64,000 nucleotides of DNA from Punica granatum (GCF_007655135.1 NC_045129.1:34721122-34785121); one strand, 5' to 3'. Shown: positions 53,377-64,000, counted from the stretch's first letter. Numbers and translations are program-made. Notes: generated by a model from the sequence alone, not told the origin.

Positions 53377-56217
53377 AACCTCAACTGTGGTGAACTATTC
53401 TATTTATGCATGGCATCGAGCGAGCAACCGAATAGCTGCGTTCGGCAATATTACCAAATATGATAACTAATAACTATACTATATGTAATTAGACAATAAA
53501 CAAATAATGAACGTTTACACATTTGATCAAGGAAGATTTTCTCTCTTTGTTTTTAGTTATTGAAAATAGATATCATATATATATTTTTAAACAAACGTTT
53601 AATACATTGGGATAGAAATATGTCGTAGTCAGGAGGAATGCGTGGGCCATCTACGCTTATAAAGAAACAAAGCTTAATAAGCTTCCAAAAAGGCTACAAA
53701 ATCATTGGGATAATTTGTGGGTCATCCGAAATGCGACCTTGGCCCATCAATTACTTTAGACCGTCTCAAAAAATTCTATCAAATTAAATAAAAATAAAAT
53801 TTAGTTTTTTTAAAATAAAATGGGTAAATTCTCGTAAAGGACACATGAGAAGGGGAGAAAAAAGAAAAATATGTCTTAGTCATAAAAAATTCAGGGCGGG
53901 TTACCGGTAAAATTTGAAATCGAGACCACTTAATTTTGAGTTAAAATCGAGTGTTACTGCATTATATTTTAATTTTAAATAATTTTTATTTGAGTTGGAT
54001 TCTTGCAATATGTATTTTTTATTAAAAAATGAATTATATTATATTATATATGATTATATTAAAATAAGGTGGAGTGGTCCAAAGGTTTCCGTGTCCTTAA
54101 TCAACAAATTGCAAGTCCTGGATACAGTCGAGATATTCATTCTGGTTTTGTGTGGAATCAGATCACTATCAAGCCACAGATATGTCTAGATAATCTACTC
54201 GAGGAGATTCATAAGTCAATAGAGACAGCAGTTTCCATGCCACCAAGCCGTATTCGCGTCGCGCCGTATGCCCATATAACGTATATTGCATGGCATGATA
54301 TGAGTACAACCTCGTCAAATAATCACATCCTAAAAAATAGCAAGAACGCGGTTCCCTTATTTCGACAGAATATATTAGCGAATAAATAAACAAATTATAC
54401 CGCATCCAATATAAGCGCGCATAATTGAAACACAACATACGCGTTTCCCGCCCTACCCCACCCCATTCCGCGTCCCCACTCTATTTATAGTGACCTTCAC
54501 AAGATGGACTTTAAAATTATTCCAACTCAAGCATGAGGAGAATATTTTTGAATGAATAAATGAATGAATAGACCACCTCCTCTCTAACTTCGTTAATCTA
54601 TCAAAGTTTTTTTAATTTATTTTTGGGTAAGCTAATGTATCGAAATAAATGGTTATAATTACCTCAAAATTTCACCGAATACAAGTGCTGAAATGAGAAA
54701 TGGCTTGACACGATCCGCGTACATCTTTAGTAGGCCAGTAAGAGATTGAAAACACACTAGTTTGTGGGCACATAGTCCATGAAGGGATTTGCAGGATCCA
54801 CATATCGGATGCAGGTGATGCTAGTAACTTCCGACAATTCAAATATTTGGCACCTTCCGAACCGGCGTTTCACTGCTCGATCACGATTTAGGTTTTGAGA
54901 TCCGACTGGTGTTGATAATTGACAGCGAAACAAAATAAACAGATCAGAATAAGGTTGCCATTTTGTCAAATTAGTAGAAGATTAATTAATGGACGACCCA
55001 AATTGGGCTCATGTGGGCCTCAGAAATTGCCCATTGGGCCTATCCACAAATGGGCTTCTATCTCTTACAGATTGATCAACAAGACCTGCAAAGGAAGCCC
55101 AATAATAACATTGACGGCCCAGATATTTTCCGGTCGTTTATTTGCCGGACGACGCACTTTCCTCCGATCCAAAGGGCTCCTGGGGGGCGTAGTTATAACG
55201 TCCGATGACCGGTAGTCCTTCAGTCATCGACTGTTGGTCGATCAGATTAGGTTGATGGAACCTTAAGAAATGTCCAGATTCAACTTGTCATGAGGTTAAA
55301 AGCTCTCTCGCTATTCGGGTTCGGAATCCAGTTGCTCGGATGCATATCAAATTCGAGTCATTGAGGCCGCAGCCCATTAACCACGAGATATGTTGCATAA
55401 GATTGGCTTCGATACGTGTCATAATATTCCATAACGGCATGCAAACCAAAACTCAGCAAAAAAAAAAAAAGAACATGCAAAGCAAAAGCGTTGACCAATC
55501 AAATCAAATAGATTACAATAGTGACTTAGGAAATTAATTTGATGCATATCACCGAAAAAAAAAAAAAAGAATAATTTGATGCAGAGGACGTGAGAGCTAC
55601 ATACATTGTATTGTACAGATGGAAAGACGTGGCGAGCACCCCATATAATAATTCTATATATGTATACATATATATATATATATACACACTTTTACGGTAA
55701 AGGAAATCCATGATTTTATATAAAAATAGAAAATAAATTTGAATAAAGTGATACATAAATCTCATTAGTGAAGATTGAATTTAAAATCTCTTGATTAAGA
55801 AAGAGTTCACATTTTAGGTAACCGTATAAAATTAAAAATACCCATTCCTCTCGTAGTTCTATATAGTATGACGTGAAAATTATATAAAAAATCCATTTTA
55901 ATTGTTAATATATATTAAAAATAATTGATATTCTAAAATAGGTCAACGGTCAACCCCACCGGCTTCCCCATCTCCCTACATTTCACAGGCTATCCCACCA
56001 AAATAGCAAACTCTGTTCAGGAACACACCGAAACTGAGAAAAAAAAATTCGACAACAAAAAACAAAAGAAAATAAAAAAGGATCACCAAATCAAAACCTT
56101 AATCCAATGTGTCTTCGTTGATCAAAACGATAATCCATATTCATCTCCAACTCAATCTATCGTTGTGCCATTATCGAGGGATTCATTCGAAAATACGAAC
56201 TTTTTGATCATAGGAAA
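53377..56217. other. Intergenic DNA upstream of EXO70
   Basis: At 54068-54125 GGTGGAGTGGTCCAAAGG and ATTGCAAGTCCTGG look like decayed A and B boxes of another SINE. Several TGGGCY motifs (55001-55110) resemble site II promoter elements, but no gene follows closely. An AT tract is at 55664-55684. A minus-strand SINE-like remnant may lie at 55690-55830. Confidence 0.4.
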
Positions 56218-58290
56218 ATGCCTCATCCGACCTTGCAGCCGCCCGAGAAGTCTGCCAGCTCCGTACACGCCGAGAACGAGAAGCATATTGGCCCTGCCTC
56301 ACCAAGTGTCAATGCCGTGTCGCAAGAACCAATCGAGGAGGAGCAGAAGGGATCGGATGGCGACGGAGAGCGGCCTCCCTTGCCCGACCTAAGCCTCTCG
56401 CAGGTCCTGGAAGAGGTGGACGCCTTCCTCAATAAACTATCATCGTCCAATGGCTCCGACGAGAATAACGTGCCGATGGAGATCCCGGATGCCATCGAGG
56501 TCTTGTCAAGGACGGTGGAATCTGTGATCGAAAAGTGTAACTACGTCCCGGGCGAAGGGAAATCTAAGTGCTGCCAGATTAATGATGAGGATTGTTCGTC
56601 CTTCTTTGATGCGATCGATCGCCTCTCTAAGGTCACCAAAAAGCTTGGTGAGCTGTCCCCAAGTCCCACCACGTCGAGTTTTTTAAACCGGACAAGCGCA
56701 GTGTTGCAAAGGGCCATGTTGTGTCTCGAGGACGAGCTCCGGACCATCCTAGAGAATGCAAAGGGTGGCGGAGGTGGCAAGGTCGATCACCACCATCCGC
56801 CGGATAATAACATCAACCAGAAGCACTCGAAGTCCGCGGCGAAGCACAGTTCCTTCAATAACCACAACAATCATCACGAGTCGACGGATCACAAGCCTGA
56901 GCCCGAGCCTGCTGGAAGCTCTGAGGAAGAGACGTTCCCTGGCATTTCCGCCGAGGCAGTCTCAAAGATGAACAAGATCGCCAGCGCGATGATTCACGCA
57001 GGCTATGAGAATGAGTGCTGCATCCTGTACAGCATTATGCGGAGGAACACTCTCAAGTCCGCGTTAATTAATCTCGGGTTTGAAATCATAAGCATTGACG
57101 ATTTACAAAAGATGCAATGGGAATCTCTCGAGGGGGAGATCGCGTCATGGATCGGGATCGTGAGGGAGTGTTCGACAAGCCTCTTCTCGAAGGAGCGGAA
57201 TTTATGCGAGTCAGTTTTCTCCAATCATCTTGAGATAGCTAGAGGACTGTTTGGGAACCTTGAGACGGCAGTGTGCGTGCACTTTCTGAACTTTGCGGAG
57301 GCGGCTGTGCTAACAAAGCGGTCAGCAGAGAAGCTGTTCAAGTTCTTGGATATTTACGAGGCCATGCGGGACCTCGGCAGTTCCATCAGCGGGGCCGAGG
57401 ATGGCGCCGACCCTGAGGAGAAGAGTCTAAGGTCAGAGATAGAGGAGGCCAAGGCCCATATAGGAGAGGCTGCGGTGAGCATGTTCTGTGAACTGGAAAA
57501 CTCAATACAAAGCGATAACGGGCGGACCCCGGTCCCAAGCGGGGCGGTCCACCCGCTCACCCGATACACCATGAACTATCTTGAGTACGCGTGCGTGTAT
57601 AGAGATACACTCGAGCAGGTCTTCCGTCAGAATTGCCGCAGAGCAGGAGCTGGATCGCAACCCAGCGAAGGGAAAGATGAGGATGAGGCAAGCACAGGCC
57701 GCACGGAGTTTGCAGCGCAGCTGGTGAGGGTGATGGAGCTGCTCGACGCGAACCTTGATATGAAGTCCAGGCTGTACCGGGACCCTTCATTGCGGTATAT
57801 ATTCCTGATGAATAACGGGCGTTACATCCTGCAGAAGATTAAAGGATCAAATGAGATACACGAGGTGATGGGAGACACGTGGTGCCGGAGGAGGTCGTCG
57901 GACCTCCGGAGCTACCACAAGAACTACCAGCGGGAGACGTGGTACCGGCTGTTGCAGTGCCTGAGCCACGAGGGGCTGCTGGTGAACGGGAAGGTGTCGA
58001 AGCCAGTGCTCAAGGAGAGGTTCAAGAGCTTCAACGCCATGTTCGATGACATCCATAAGACGCAGAGCGCGTGGGTCGTGAGCGACGAGCAGCTCCAGTC
58101 GGAGCTCCGTGTCTCAATCTCCGCCGTCGTCACCCCGGCATACCGCTCCTTCCTAGGGCGGTTCAACCAGTACCTCGCCCCGGGGAGGCAGAGCGAGAAG
58201 TACATCAAGTACCAGTCCGAGGATATTGAGTCACTCATCGATGAGTTGTTCGACGGGAACCGGACCTCCATGGCCAGGCGAAGAACATAG
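56218..58290 (+). CDS. EXO70C: Exocyst subunit EXO70, probably clade C (690 aa, no introns)
   Basis: EXO70 is the exocyst subunit that binds phosphoinositides and tethers secretory vesicles at the plasma membrane. The single open frame starts at ATG 56218, with no in-frame ATG nearby upstream. Residues 53-180 hold the N-terminal coiled region (LSLSQVLEEVDAFLNKL, SSFFDAIDRLSKVTKKLGEL, LNRTSAVLQRAMLCLEDEL). Residues about 182-238 form a Gly/His/Asn/Glu-rich insert. The Exo70 helical-bundle domain runs from about 240 to the end: SIDDLQKMQWESLEGEI, FAEAVLT-type KRSAEKLFKFLDIYEAM, RTPVPSGAVHPLTRYTMNYL and RYIFLMNNGRYI. The end KYIKYQSEDIESLIDELFDG is typical. Lack of introns and the VPSGAVHPLTRYTMNYL block fit clade C (Arabidopsis EXO70C1/C2, active in tip-growing cells). 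Family membership is firm; clade is inferred. Confidence 0.95.
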   Translation: MPHPTLQPPEKSASSVHAENEKHIGPASPSVNAVSQEPIEEEQKGSDGDGERPPLPDLSLSQVLEEVDAFLNKLSSSNGSDENNVPMEIPDAIEVLSRTVESVIEKCNYVPGEGKSKCCQINDEDCSSFFDAIDRLSKVTKKLGELSPSPTTSSFLNRTSAVLQRAMLCLEDELRTILENAKGGGGGKVDHHHPPDNNINQKHSKSAAKHSSFNNHNNHHESTDHKPEPEPAGSSEEETFPGISAEAVSKMNKIASAMIHAGYENECCILYSIMRRNTLKSALINLGFEIISIDDLQKMQWESLEGEIASWIGIVRECSTSLFSKERNLCESVFSNHLEIARGLFGNLETAVCVHFLNFAEAAVLTKRSAEKLFKFLDIYEAMRDLGSSISGAEDGADPEEKSLRSEIEEAKAHIGEAAVSMFCELENSIQSDNGRTPVPSGAVHPLTRYTMNYLEYACVYRDTLEQVFRQNCRRAGAGSQPSEGKDEDEASTGRTEFAAQLVRVMELLDANLDMKSRLYRDPSLRYIFLMNNGRYILQKIKGSNEIHEVMGDTWCRRRSSDLRSYHKNYQRETWYRLLQCLSHEGLLVNGKVSKPVLKERFKSFNAMFDDIHKTQSAWVVSDEQLQSELRVSISAVVTPAYRSFLGRFNQYLAPGRQSEKYIKYQSEDIESLIDELFDGNRTSMARRRT

Positions 58291-58670
58291 AATAAAAGCA
58301 TACCATGATGCAACCATAGAGGTATGGACCATATGCAGCTGATACGGATTTCATCATTCTCGGTTTTTACTGTTACAATTTTTTTTTCTTTTTTGGTTTA
58401 CATACACACATACACATACATATATATTATGCATTTTTGTTCTGGTAAATTTGTTGTAAAATTATGCATATACTTCATCTGGTCTGTCTTGTTTGATGAT
58501 ACGGAAATGGAATTGTTGACACGGAAGATCAGGAGAGTGATGTAAGGCAACAAACGATTTGTTGTTGATCCATGATAAATCAATCCCACACACACTAGTG
58601 TCGAATCCCGGATTTGTTTCAACTGATGCGATGATGTTTCTATATGGACTATTTATCATTATCAAATATC
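58291..58670. other. Sequence downstream of EXO70
   Basis: Probably the EXO70 3' UTR followed by spacer. No other feature is seen. Confidence 0.4.
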
Positions 58671-58894
58671 AACTATGTAAGGGTTATAATTTCAAGAAAT
58701 TTGGCCTAGTGATAAGGAGGAGATTAAGTATCCATCTGATTCCGGATTCGAAATCCCTTAGAGCTACCGGAGCGCTTTTGGCGTGATTATCCATTCCGTG
58801 CACCGCCGGGGGTTCACGGAGCCTCGGAGATCAATCAGGTGAAACTTGGACACCCAGGGTTAGCCAAAAAAAAAAAAAACTACGTAAGGGTTAT
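58671..58894 (+). mobile_element. tRNA-derived SINE, family A copy 3, with 17-bp target duplication
   Basis: AACTATGTAAGGGTTAT (58671-58687) and AACTACGTAAGGGTTAT (58878-58894) differ at one base. The body carries an A-box-like TGGCCTAGTGATAAGG (58702-58717), a B box GGATTCGAAATCC (58744-58756), the family blocks CTTAGAGCTACCGGAGCGC and GGCGTGATTA, then GCCGGGGGTTCA, and a poly(A) tail of about 14 bases (58865-58879). This is the best preserved copy. Confidence 0.92.
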
Positions 58895-60694
58895 GGTTTG
58901 TTGCCAAATAAAACTTCCTATGACATATCGATGTCTAAAATTTGAGGAGGTATTTCATGTCACTGGCACAACATGTGGCCGTATAGATTACTAATGGTGA
59001 AACACCAAATTGAAACAATCACGCGAGTAGTTATGATTGTTGAGTATCATATAGACCCGACCGGTTGTTCAGAGTAAACTTTGAGTTCGTCTCGAAAACG
59101 TTTAATAGTGATGCCAGCAGAAAAACAGAGCAGGCTCCTATAGTTGAAAATGTTTTTGAATGAAGGAGGGAGGCGGACTTATTTCAGGAGTAAGAAAATA
59201 ATTGAAGGAGCAAACTCATAGACTTTCATTGTAATGCAAAAATATAAAATAAAATTACTACAGGGTCAACCCAATCTATTTTGCTTCCAAGTTGTCGGAG
59301 AATTGACCCGAATCGGTAAGGTTTTAGGCTTACTTGTTGAATATCTCGATTAGGACCTCCAGAATCGGGCTGAATGATCACGTCCCGCAAGATAAATAAA
59401 TACCGGCAGGAGGCCTTGCTGCTAGGTCGAGCCAAGACTACTAATTTCACCGGACAAAAATCCTCTCTTGTACTCTCTCACTTTTTGGGAGTAAGAAATC
59501 CCTCTCTAAATCGTATGTTCGCTAAAATTATCTATTTATATTTAGTAATTACAGATCGGATGTCGGATCTCACAAATATCTCTAGATAATCACAGTCATG
59601 AAATAATCGGGTCGGGTTGGTCCACAAGAGCAGATCCTATTCGGTTCGACCCGAAAAATCCTGCACAAGTCATCGTCGTTTTGATCCTTGACGTTGGATC
59701 TCTTATCTCACCTCATCAGTCTTCAAACCTTGCAGAAGCAGATGCTGTCGAGAGTCCCGTCATTGGCCCAATCCTCTCATGACAATATCCCAAGGTTTAA
59801 TCCATTAGTCAGTCAATCGCGCAGCCCCGTGTACTCACCGCGTGCGTAAGGGTACGCCTGCAGCAGTCCTCCTGAGACCACAGCAGATTTTATTATGCGG
59901 CCAGCCAAGAACCAGAAAATTGGGGGACACAGAGAATTGATTCCAAGTATTAACCTAATTAACCGGTATTCGAAAAGGGGTACTTAGTATGCTTAGACTT
60001 CGACTTAGAGACAAGATCATTCCGTATGTATGTCATGCAGTCTCTCAACCTATCCCCGAAAAATGGTGGAAAATTCTATGGTTGCTTAGCCGGATCGGAT
60101 GGTCAGTTAGTCCATAGGGATTGTTGGGTTGACGTGTATTGATCCAACGGCTTAGAGGAATTAAGGAACGACTCGATTAATAGGGACCGGATAATATCCC
60201 GACCAAGGATTCATAAAAAGTAACTCTTGACACGCCTCTTTAATGTTTCTTCAACACCCTCCTGACGCTGCCTGAAATGGGGACATGAAAGGAGAAAGAG
60301 ATGAGGAGGACATAAAAGTGAACAAAGTACCACTTTACGTAGTACGTCCCCTTCACTCTCAGTCTCTGTCACCGTGTCCGTGTCCTGTCTCCACCCTCCC
60401 TCCCTCCCTCCCCCCGGAGCCGCCGTCTACGGCTGACATCCGCCGCTCCTCTACCTACCCTCTGCCCTGACTTTACAGTCGCAGGGGGACAACCAATGTA
60501 TCCTTTTAAAGCAAAAACCATGCACGCGCCGCGACAACTTGCAAACAAAAACCAAAACAATAATGTCAATGGCTGAAATTATCTCAGCCATCCACTTCAC
60601 TAGGACCCACCTAATCCAACGGTTAGGATTGGCCCTGTGTCCGTTAGGCAGGCCAGCACCGCCCCGGCCATGGCCATGGCCAAGGCCAACTTTC
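58895..60694. other. Intergenic DNA upstream of the glutaredoxin gene
   Basis: No gene is recognised. TGACG motifs (near 60131 and 60261), the core bound by TGA bZIP factors, lie about 540-670 bp upstream of the glutaredoxin start. A CCCT-rich tract is at 60393-60416. Confidence 0.4.
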
Positions 60695-60702
60695 TATAAA
60701 TA
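60695..60702 (+). promoter_or_regulatory. TATA box of the glutaredoxin gene
   Basis: TATAAATA sits about 100 bp before the ATG at 60803, giving a leader of about 75 bases. A (GGCCAT)n-like palindromic stretch lies just upstream (60666-60688). Confidence 0.75.
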
Positions 60703-60802
60703 GGGACCACACCGGCCTCCCCTTCATCAGTCGTCATCTATCATTATTATCCCCACATTCCAATCTTCCTGGACTTGCAAGTAATAGTCAACTTCGTCAG
60801 AT

Positions 60803-61207
60803 ATGTATTACCAGATGTCGGCAGAGCCTTGGGGGCACTACGTGGCAGCGGCCGCGATGGGAGGGCCGAGGGGAGGCGGCAGCGGAGTGGACCCTGTAGA
60901 GAGGGTGGCGAGGCTGGCTGCTGGGAGCGCGGTGGTGATGTTCAGCGTGAGCAGCTGCTGCATGTGCCACGCGGCGAAGCGGCTCTTCCGCGGTATGGGG
61001 GTCAGCCCCACCGTGTACGAACTAGACCTCGACCCTCGGGGCAGGGATATAGAGCGGGCTCTCATTAGGCTGCTGGGGAGCTCAGCAGCCGTCCCAGTCG
61101 TGTTCATCGGCGGGAGGTTGGTTGGGGCCATGGACCGGGTCATGGCCTCACACATCAACGGCTCCCTAGTCCCACTTCTCAAAGAAGCCGGAGCACTGTG
61201 GCTCTGA
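60803..61207 (+). CDS. CC-type glutaredoxin (ROXY-like, 134 aa, no introns)
   Basis: Glutaredoxins use glutathione to reduce disulfides. The plant-specific CC class (ROXY/GRXC/GRXS) acts mainly with TGA bZIP factors in development, defence and nitrogen responses. After a Gly/Ala-rich N-terminus of about 30 residues, [20 protein letters not shown] leads to the active site CCMC (52-55). Later family blocks are [38 protein letters not shown] and the C-terminal ALWL (131-134), needed in some ROXYs for repression of TGA activity. The CCMC centre and intronless structure fit the class; the exact orthologue is not clear. The start is the first ATG after the TATA box; the longer N-terminus than in many members (about 100 aa) is unusual but not odd. 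Confidence 0.95.
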   Translation: MYYQMSAEPWGHYVAAAAMGGPRGGGSGVDPVERVARLAAGSAVVMFSVSSCCMCHAAKRLFRGMGVSPTVYELDLDPRGRDIERALIRLLGSSAAVPVVFIGGRLVGAMDRVMASHINGSLVPLLKEAGALWL

Positions 61208-62022
61208 TCTGCTATCGACCAACAACAGATAATTAACAGCAGAGGGTCTATATCTATATATGTCTTATTAACGGCAGAGGGTCCCTTTGGTTTTCGACTC
61301 ACGGGGAATGGACGAGATTTGCAGCTAATGTCTGATTTTTAAATTACGTAAAGTACGATTTATATGTTCATCAATTCCAGTAGTAATGATAGCAGAGGAT
61401 CAAGTAAGTTTGAATGAAACATGCTGAATATATTAACATAGTTTTGCTGAGCAATTCATTCATTTAAATTTGAACATGTCAAAGCATATATATATATATA
61501 TATATATAATGCAACGGTTTAATTCCTAAAGATATGGTGAGGTTTCATCAATAGCTTCCAGCTCTGGTCAACGATCGATCAATCTGTCTGGTTAAGTCTA
61601 AACTTTTCCAGTGCGTTTAGTTTCAGAGTTAAAATTTCGATTTGCTTTTCGGGGACAACATGACTTCTCCTAAAAACTCTCACTGAAAATGAAATCGAAA
61701 AGTTCCTTCAGAACCAAAAAAACCGATCCGATACATCCACACGCACACTGGATATTGATCTTTTTCACCGTGCTTCCACTTTGGTTACAAATCTGGCTGC
61801 TGTCCCAAACGCTCATCTTCTTGAGCAAATCATCAATGGAGTTCGAAGCATCCTACAACAAAACAGGACAAACCTCAGATTGCAGATGTAGAAGAGAATA
61901 GTTTGAAGAACGAAGTAGCATCATGTATGTGAATACGAAGCATGAAATGAAGCATACATTATTTCCTCCGTACCAACAAATATAAATCAAAATAGGAATG
62001 AGAGCCAAGTTGTATGAAATAT
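61208..62022. other. Sequence downstream of the glutaredoxin gene
   Basis: It holds the probable 3' UTR and a (TA)n tract at 61487-61508. On the minus strand at about 61800-61858 an acceptor-like TTTTGTTGTAG is followed by DASNSIDDLLKKMSVWDSSQI. This could be a further exon remnant of the MORC fragment, but I do not recognise it. Confidence 0.35.
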
Positions 62023-62420
62023 CTTCAACAAGCAACATTTTGCTATTATGTTTGTCAACACATCTACCAGAACATAAGTTGCTCCATTGCAGACCTGAAT
62101 AGTTTTTGACTTGTGATTACTGATTAGAAGCTCAATGCTAAAAAGGAACACCTTATGAGACTACAGCGTATTACCTCGTCTAAAGCGTTGTCAAGAAGCT
62201 CGGCAAAAGCTGAAACCAAAGATCAAATAGCAGAGTTCGTGGGCAATTATTATAGACGTGAAGACCACTCTTTCAAACAATCATGAAAAAGTAAAGGATT
62301 ACATCATAAATTCCTGCAAGAGGAGCAAAACAATAACTCCGAGAGCCCACTTATGGCTGGTGGCATTGAAATGCAGAAACCTGGGATGAACTCTAACTCT
62401 ATCCATGTCCTCTGGAAATC
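62023..62420 (-). pseudogene. Decayed MORC-family ATPase fragment
   Basis: Three exon remnants lie in order on the minus strand. About 62420-62337 reads MDRVRVHPRFLHFNATSHKWALG; 62209-62175 reads FAELLDNALDE; 62094-62023 reads VCNGATYVLVDV then MLLVE. These match the GHKL ATPase start of plant MORC proteins (HPxFLHSNATSHKWALGA, AELLDNALDEVCNGATYV), including the Asn that binds Mg-ATP. MORC proteins act in heterochromatin silencing and immunity. The donor after the first exon lacks the needed G before GT, and the third exon runs into sequence with no GT. The following GGGM motif block and the rest of the protein are missing. It is most likely a truncated duplicate. Confidence 0.75.
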
Positions 62421-62608
62421 ATCAACCACTATCATCAATAAAAATTCCACTTCCGAGTTTAATCCCAGCCCAAATCCCAAATGCAGCATGATAGAGCAAC
62501 AAACACGCAATCTACACTTGAAACTAGTTTACGATGGCCATATATATACACATCACAAATCCGACCATTAGGAATTCTTTCCAAGCCAATAATTTTTCGG
62601 AGCCTGGA

Positions 62609-63519
62609 AAAGTTCCAGAATGCAGCCTCTGCATCATCAATGACATTGATCTCAGTATTCACCTTTCCCTTTGATTTCTTTTTCCCTTTCTTCTCCACTG
62701 GCTCGGTATCCCTCCAGGGGCTCGACTGTCTTTCTTCGGCAAATCATCTTGTGATTTCTGTCGTCTCCTCTTCCGATCCTCCTCCAGAAGATGATCATCA
62801 GTTCGATCACCAATTTTATCTTTCTCCTTAGCGAGTGACAGATGGTTCGGTTGCATTTTCTCCCTGACACTATCCTTTTGTTTAACCTCTTTGACATTTT
62901 ACTCGAATGAGGAATCATCAACAGCTTCAATTCTATGGCTCTACGTTCTTGGAACTCTTGTTACAGGCTTGCCATTGAATATCTGCAGATTCGGCAGAAC
63001 CTTCCTGATTCTGCAGCCAGATTGTCCCAAAATCTCGGGAAAAGCAGTCATTAGATCCCCGAAATGGTAAGCTTCCCCTTACATGATTGAAAAGCTAAAG
63101 ACTCGAATATTTACCTTGATGTTATTGTGAGATAGCCTCAGTTCTTTTAGCTCAATGCATGATTTGAGTGAAGAGTCAATGGCTTCAAGTTGGCAATATG
63201 AGAGAAGAGAGCTGAAATCCAAACAATGATTCATTTTAACTCTCGCTATCACAGAAGGAAAACATCTGCCAACAGTGCATGGAAACTGGCAGCAGGCAAG
63301 GAAAGACCGAAGACAGAGAGGCAGTCATACGTCGGAGAGGGCTTTGTCGTTGAGTTCGAGAGTGGAAATGGAGGCGGCATTGGAGGCCTTGTTATCCTTC
63401 AAGACCTGAGGGGAAATGGAGGCGGCATTGGAGGCCTTGTTATCCTTCAAGACCTGAGCGGAAATGGAGGCAGCATTGGAGGCCTTGTTATTCTTCAAGA
63501 CTGGAGCGGAAAGGGCTAT
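62609..63519 (-). pseudogene. Decayed leucine-rich-repeat protein gene
   Basis: Pieces follow the order of a plant SDS22-like LRR protein with a basic tail. 63519-63331 gives QVLKDNKASNAASIS repeats then STLELNDKALSD; 63211-63115 gives LSYCQLEAIDSSLKSCIELKELRLSHNNIK; from 63010 comes IRKVLPNLQIFNGKPV. Then a TAG (62943-62941) and, in the same frame, a TAA (62901-62899) interrupt a Lys/Glu-rich tail (EKDKIGDRTDDHLLEEDRKRRR). A frameshift near 62700 is needed to reach VEKKGKKKSKGKVNTEINVIDDAEA. Where a start codon is expected (63519-63517) the codon is ATA, with TGA upstream. Most central LRR exons are absent. I infer a pseudogene of an intact copy elsewhere. Confidence 0.8.
63364..63507. repeat. 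Three-copy 48-bp tandem repeat in the LRR pseudogene
   Basis: Units start at 63364, 63412 and 63460 on the plus strand, each beginning GGAAATGGAGGC. On the minus strand each encodes the 16-residue unit around QVLKDNKASNAASIS. Units one and two are nearly identical and the third differs at a few bases. The length keeps the frame. Confidence 0.95.
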
Positions 63520-64000
63520 GGGTTTTGGTCCAGGGTCGGTTCATGTCGAAGCAATACAGACACAGCTCAATGCATACTAGACATTTCGGTTCAGGTCAGC
63601 TCTTGTCAAAGAAATATACATATAGCCTAATACATGTTCAGTATTTCGTTTCAGCTCAGCTCAATGTGTCAACACATACTTGCCCTGTCTGTAACGTTTC
63701 TGCAAATCCACAACAATCAATATTTTGTTAATATTTTTGGTGACAGGCTGACTAGACGACTTCCTCAAGATTCGGGAAAGGAATCATCAATAGGAAACAA
63801 GAACTTTAACCATATATGAAATTCAAGAGACCGTCCACATTTTGCTACCAGATCAAACTGTAATATGCACAATATACAAAAGTTTTTTACATTTTCTCTT
63901 AACATTGATTTTGATCTCAAAGTCCTAACTCCTGAAACTCAGTTTCCCTTTTCCCTCCAAGTCCAACAACGACCGACTTCCAAAAAGAAAAACTCAATAA
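63520..64000. other. Right edge of the window
   Basis: No gene is recognised. The part next to 63519 would be the old leader of the LRR gene. Confidence 0.4.

Noticed and set aside
54069..54389. 106-codon plus-strand frame as a gene
   Set aside because: Its start coincides with tRNA-like A and B boxes of a probable SINE, and no protein family is recognised.
62652..62930. Minus-strand 92-codon frame beginning MKLLMIPHSSK as a gene
   Set aside because: It is out of frame with the family-like LRR tail, which runs in the neighbouring frame.
63226..63630. Plus-strand frame with three GNGGGIGGLVILQDL repeats as a Gly-rich protein
   Set aside because: It is the opposite strand of the 48-bp repeat in the LRR pseudogene, whose minus-strand translation matches a known LRR family.

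Overview
The window is nuclear DNA from a flowering plant, most likely a eudicot. The evidence is intron-rich genes with GT..AG borders, AT-rich intergenic DNA, and plant-only families (NAC, PBS1-type receptor-like cytoplasmic kinase, CC-type glutaredoxin, expanded EXO70). The species cannot be named from the sequence. Exon borders below were placed by eye from splice signals, reading phase and remembered family conservation; every summed coding length is a multiple of three.

Seven intact genes are seen. From left to right: a BAR/IMD-like gene of the At2g33490 type (minus, 576-3770); the mitochondrial pyruvate dehydrogenase E1 beta subunit (minus, 6573-9929, 14 coding exons); a NAC factor of the NAC083/VNI2 type (minus, 21751-22819); a GDPD1-like glycerophosphodiester phosphodiesterase (minus, 35572-39029, 8 exons); a PBS1-like kinase (minus, 43755-47543, 5 exons); an intronless EXO70 (plus, 56218-58290, probably clade C); and a CC-type glutaredoxin (plus, 60803-61207). 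A possible small secreted peptide gene lies at 33788-33955. The genes have unrelated jobs (membrane shaping, mitochondrial carbon metabolism, transcription, phospholipid recycling, immunity, exocytosis, redox signalling) and do not form a functional cluster.

The right end (62023-63519, minus) holds two decayed genes: a MORC-family ATPase fragment with weakened splice donors, and an LRR gene with no start codon, two in-frame stops, a frameshift, missing LRR exons and a 48-bp in-frame triplication.

The gene-poor stretches (10.6-20 kb, 25-34.8 kb, 49-54 kb) are filled with mobile DNA. There are three copies of one tRNA-derived SINE family, each with 14-17 bp target duplications; three non-autonomous CACTA-type elements; a retrotransposon-derived element with LTR-like arms in inverted orientation and a 5-bp target duplication; and a Helitron-like composite (28.6-32.5 kb) in which six 156-bp tandem repeats sit between two palindromic modules and two 355-bp direct repeats. 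There is also a TRIM-like element, a MITE and a second SINE family. The inverted-LTR element and the Helitron composite are the most unusual structures. I found no evidence of a new multi-gene biochemical system.
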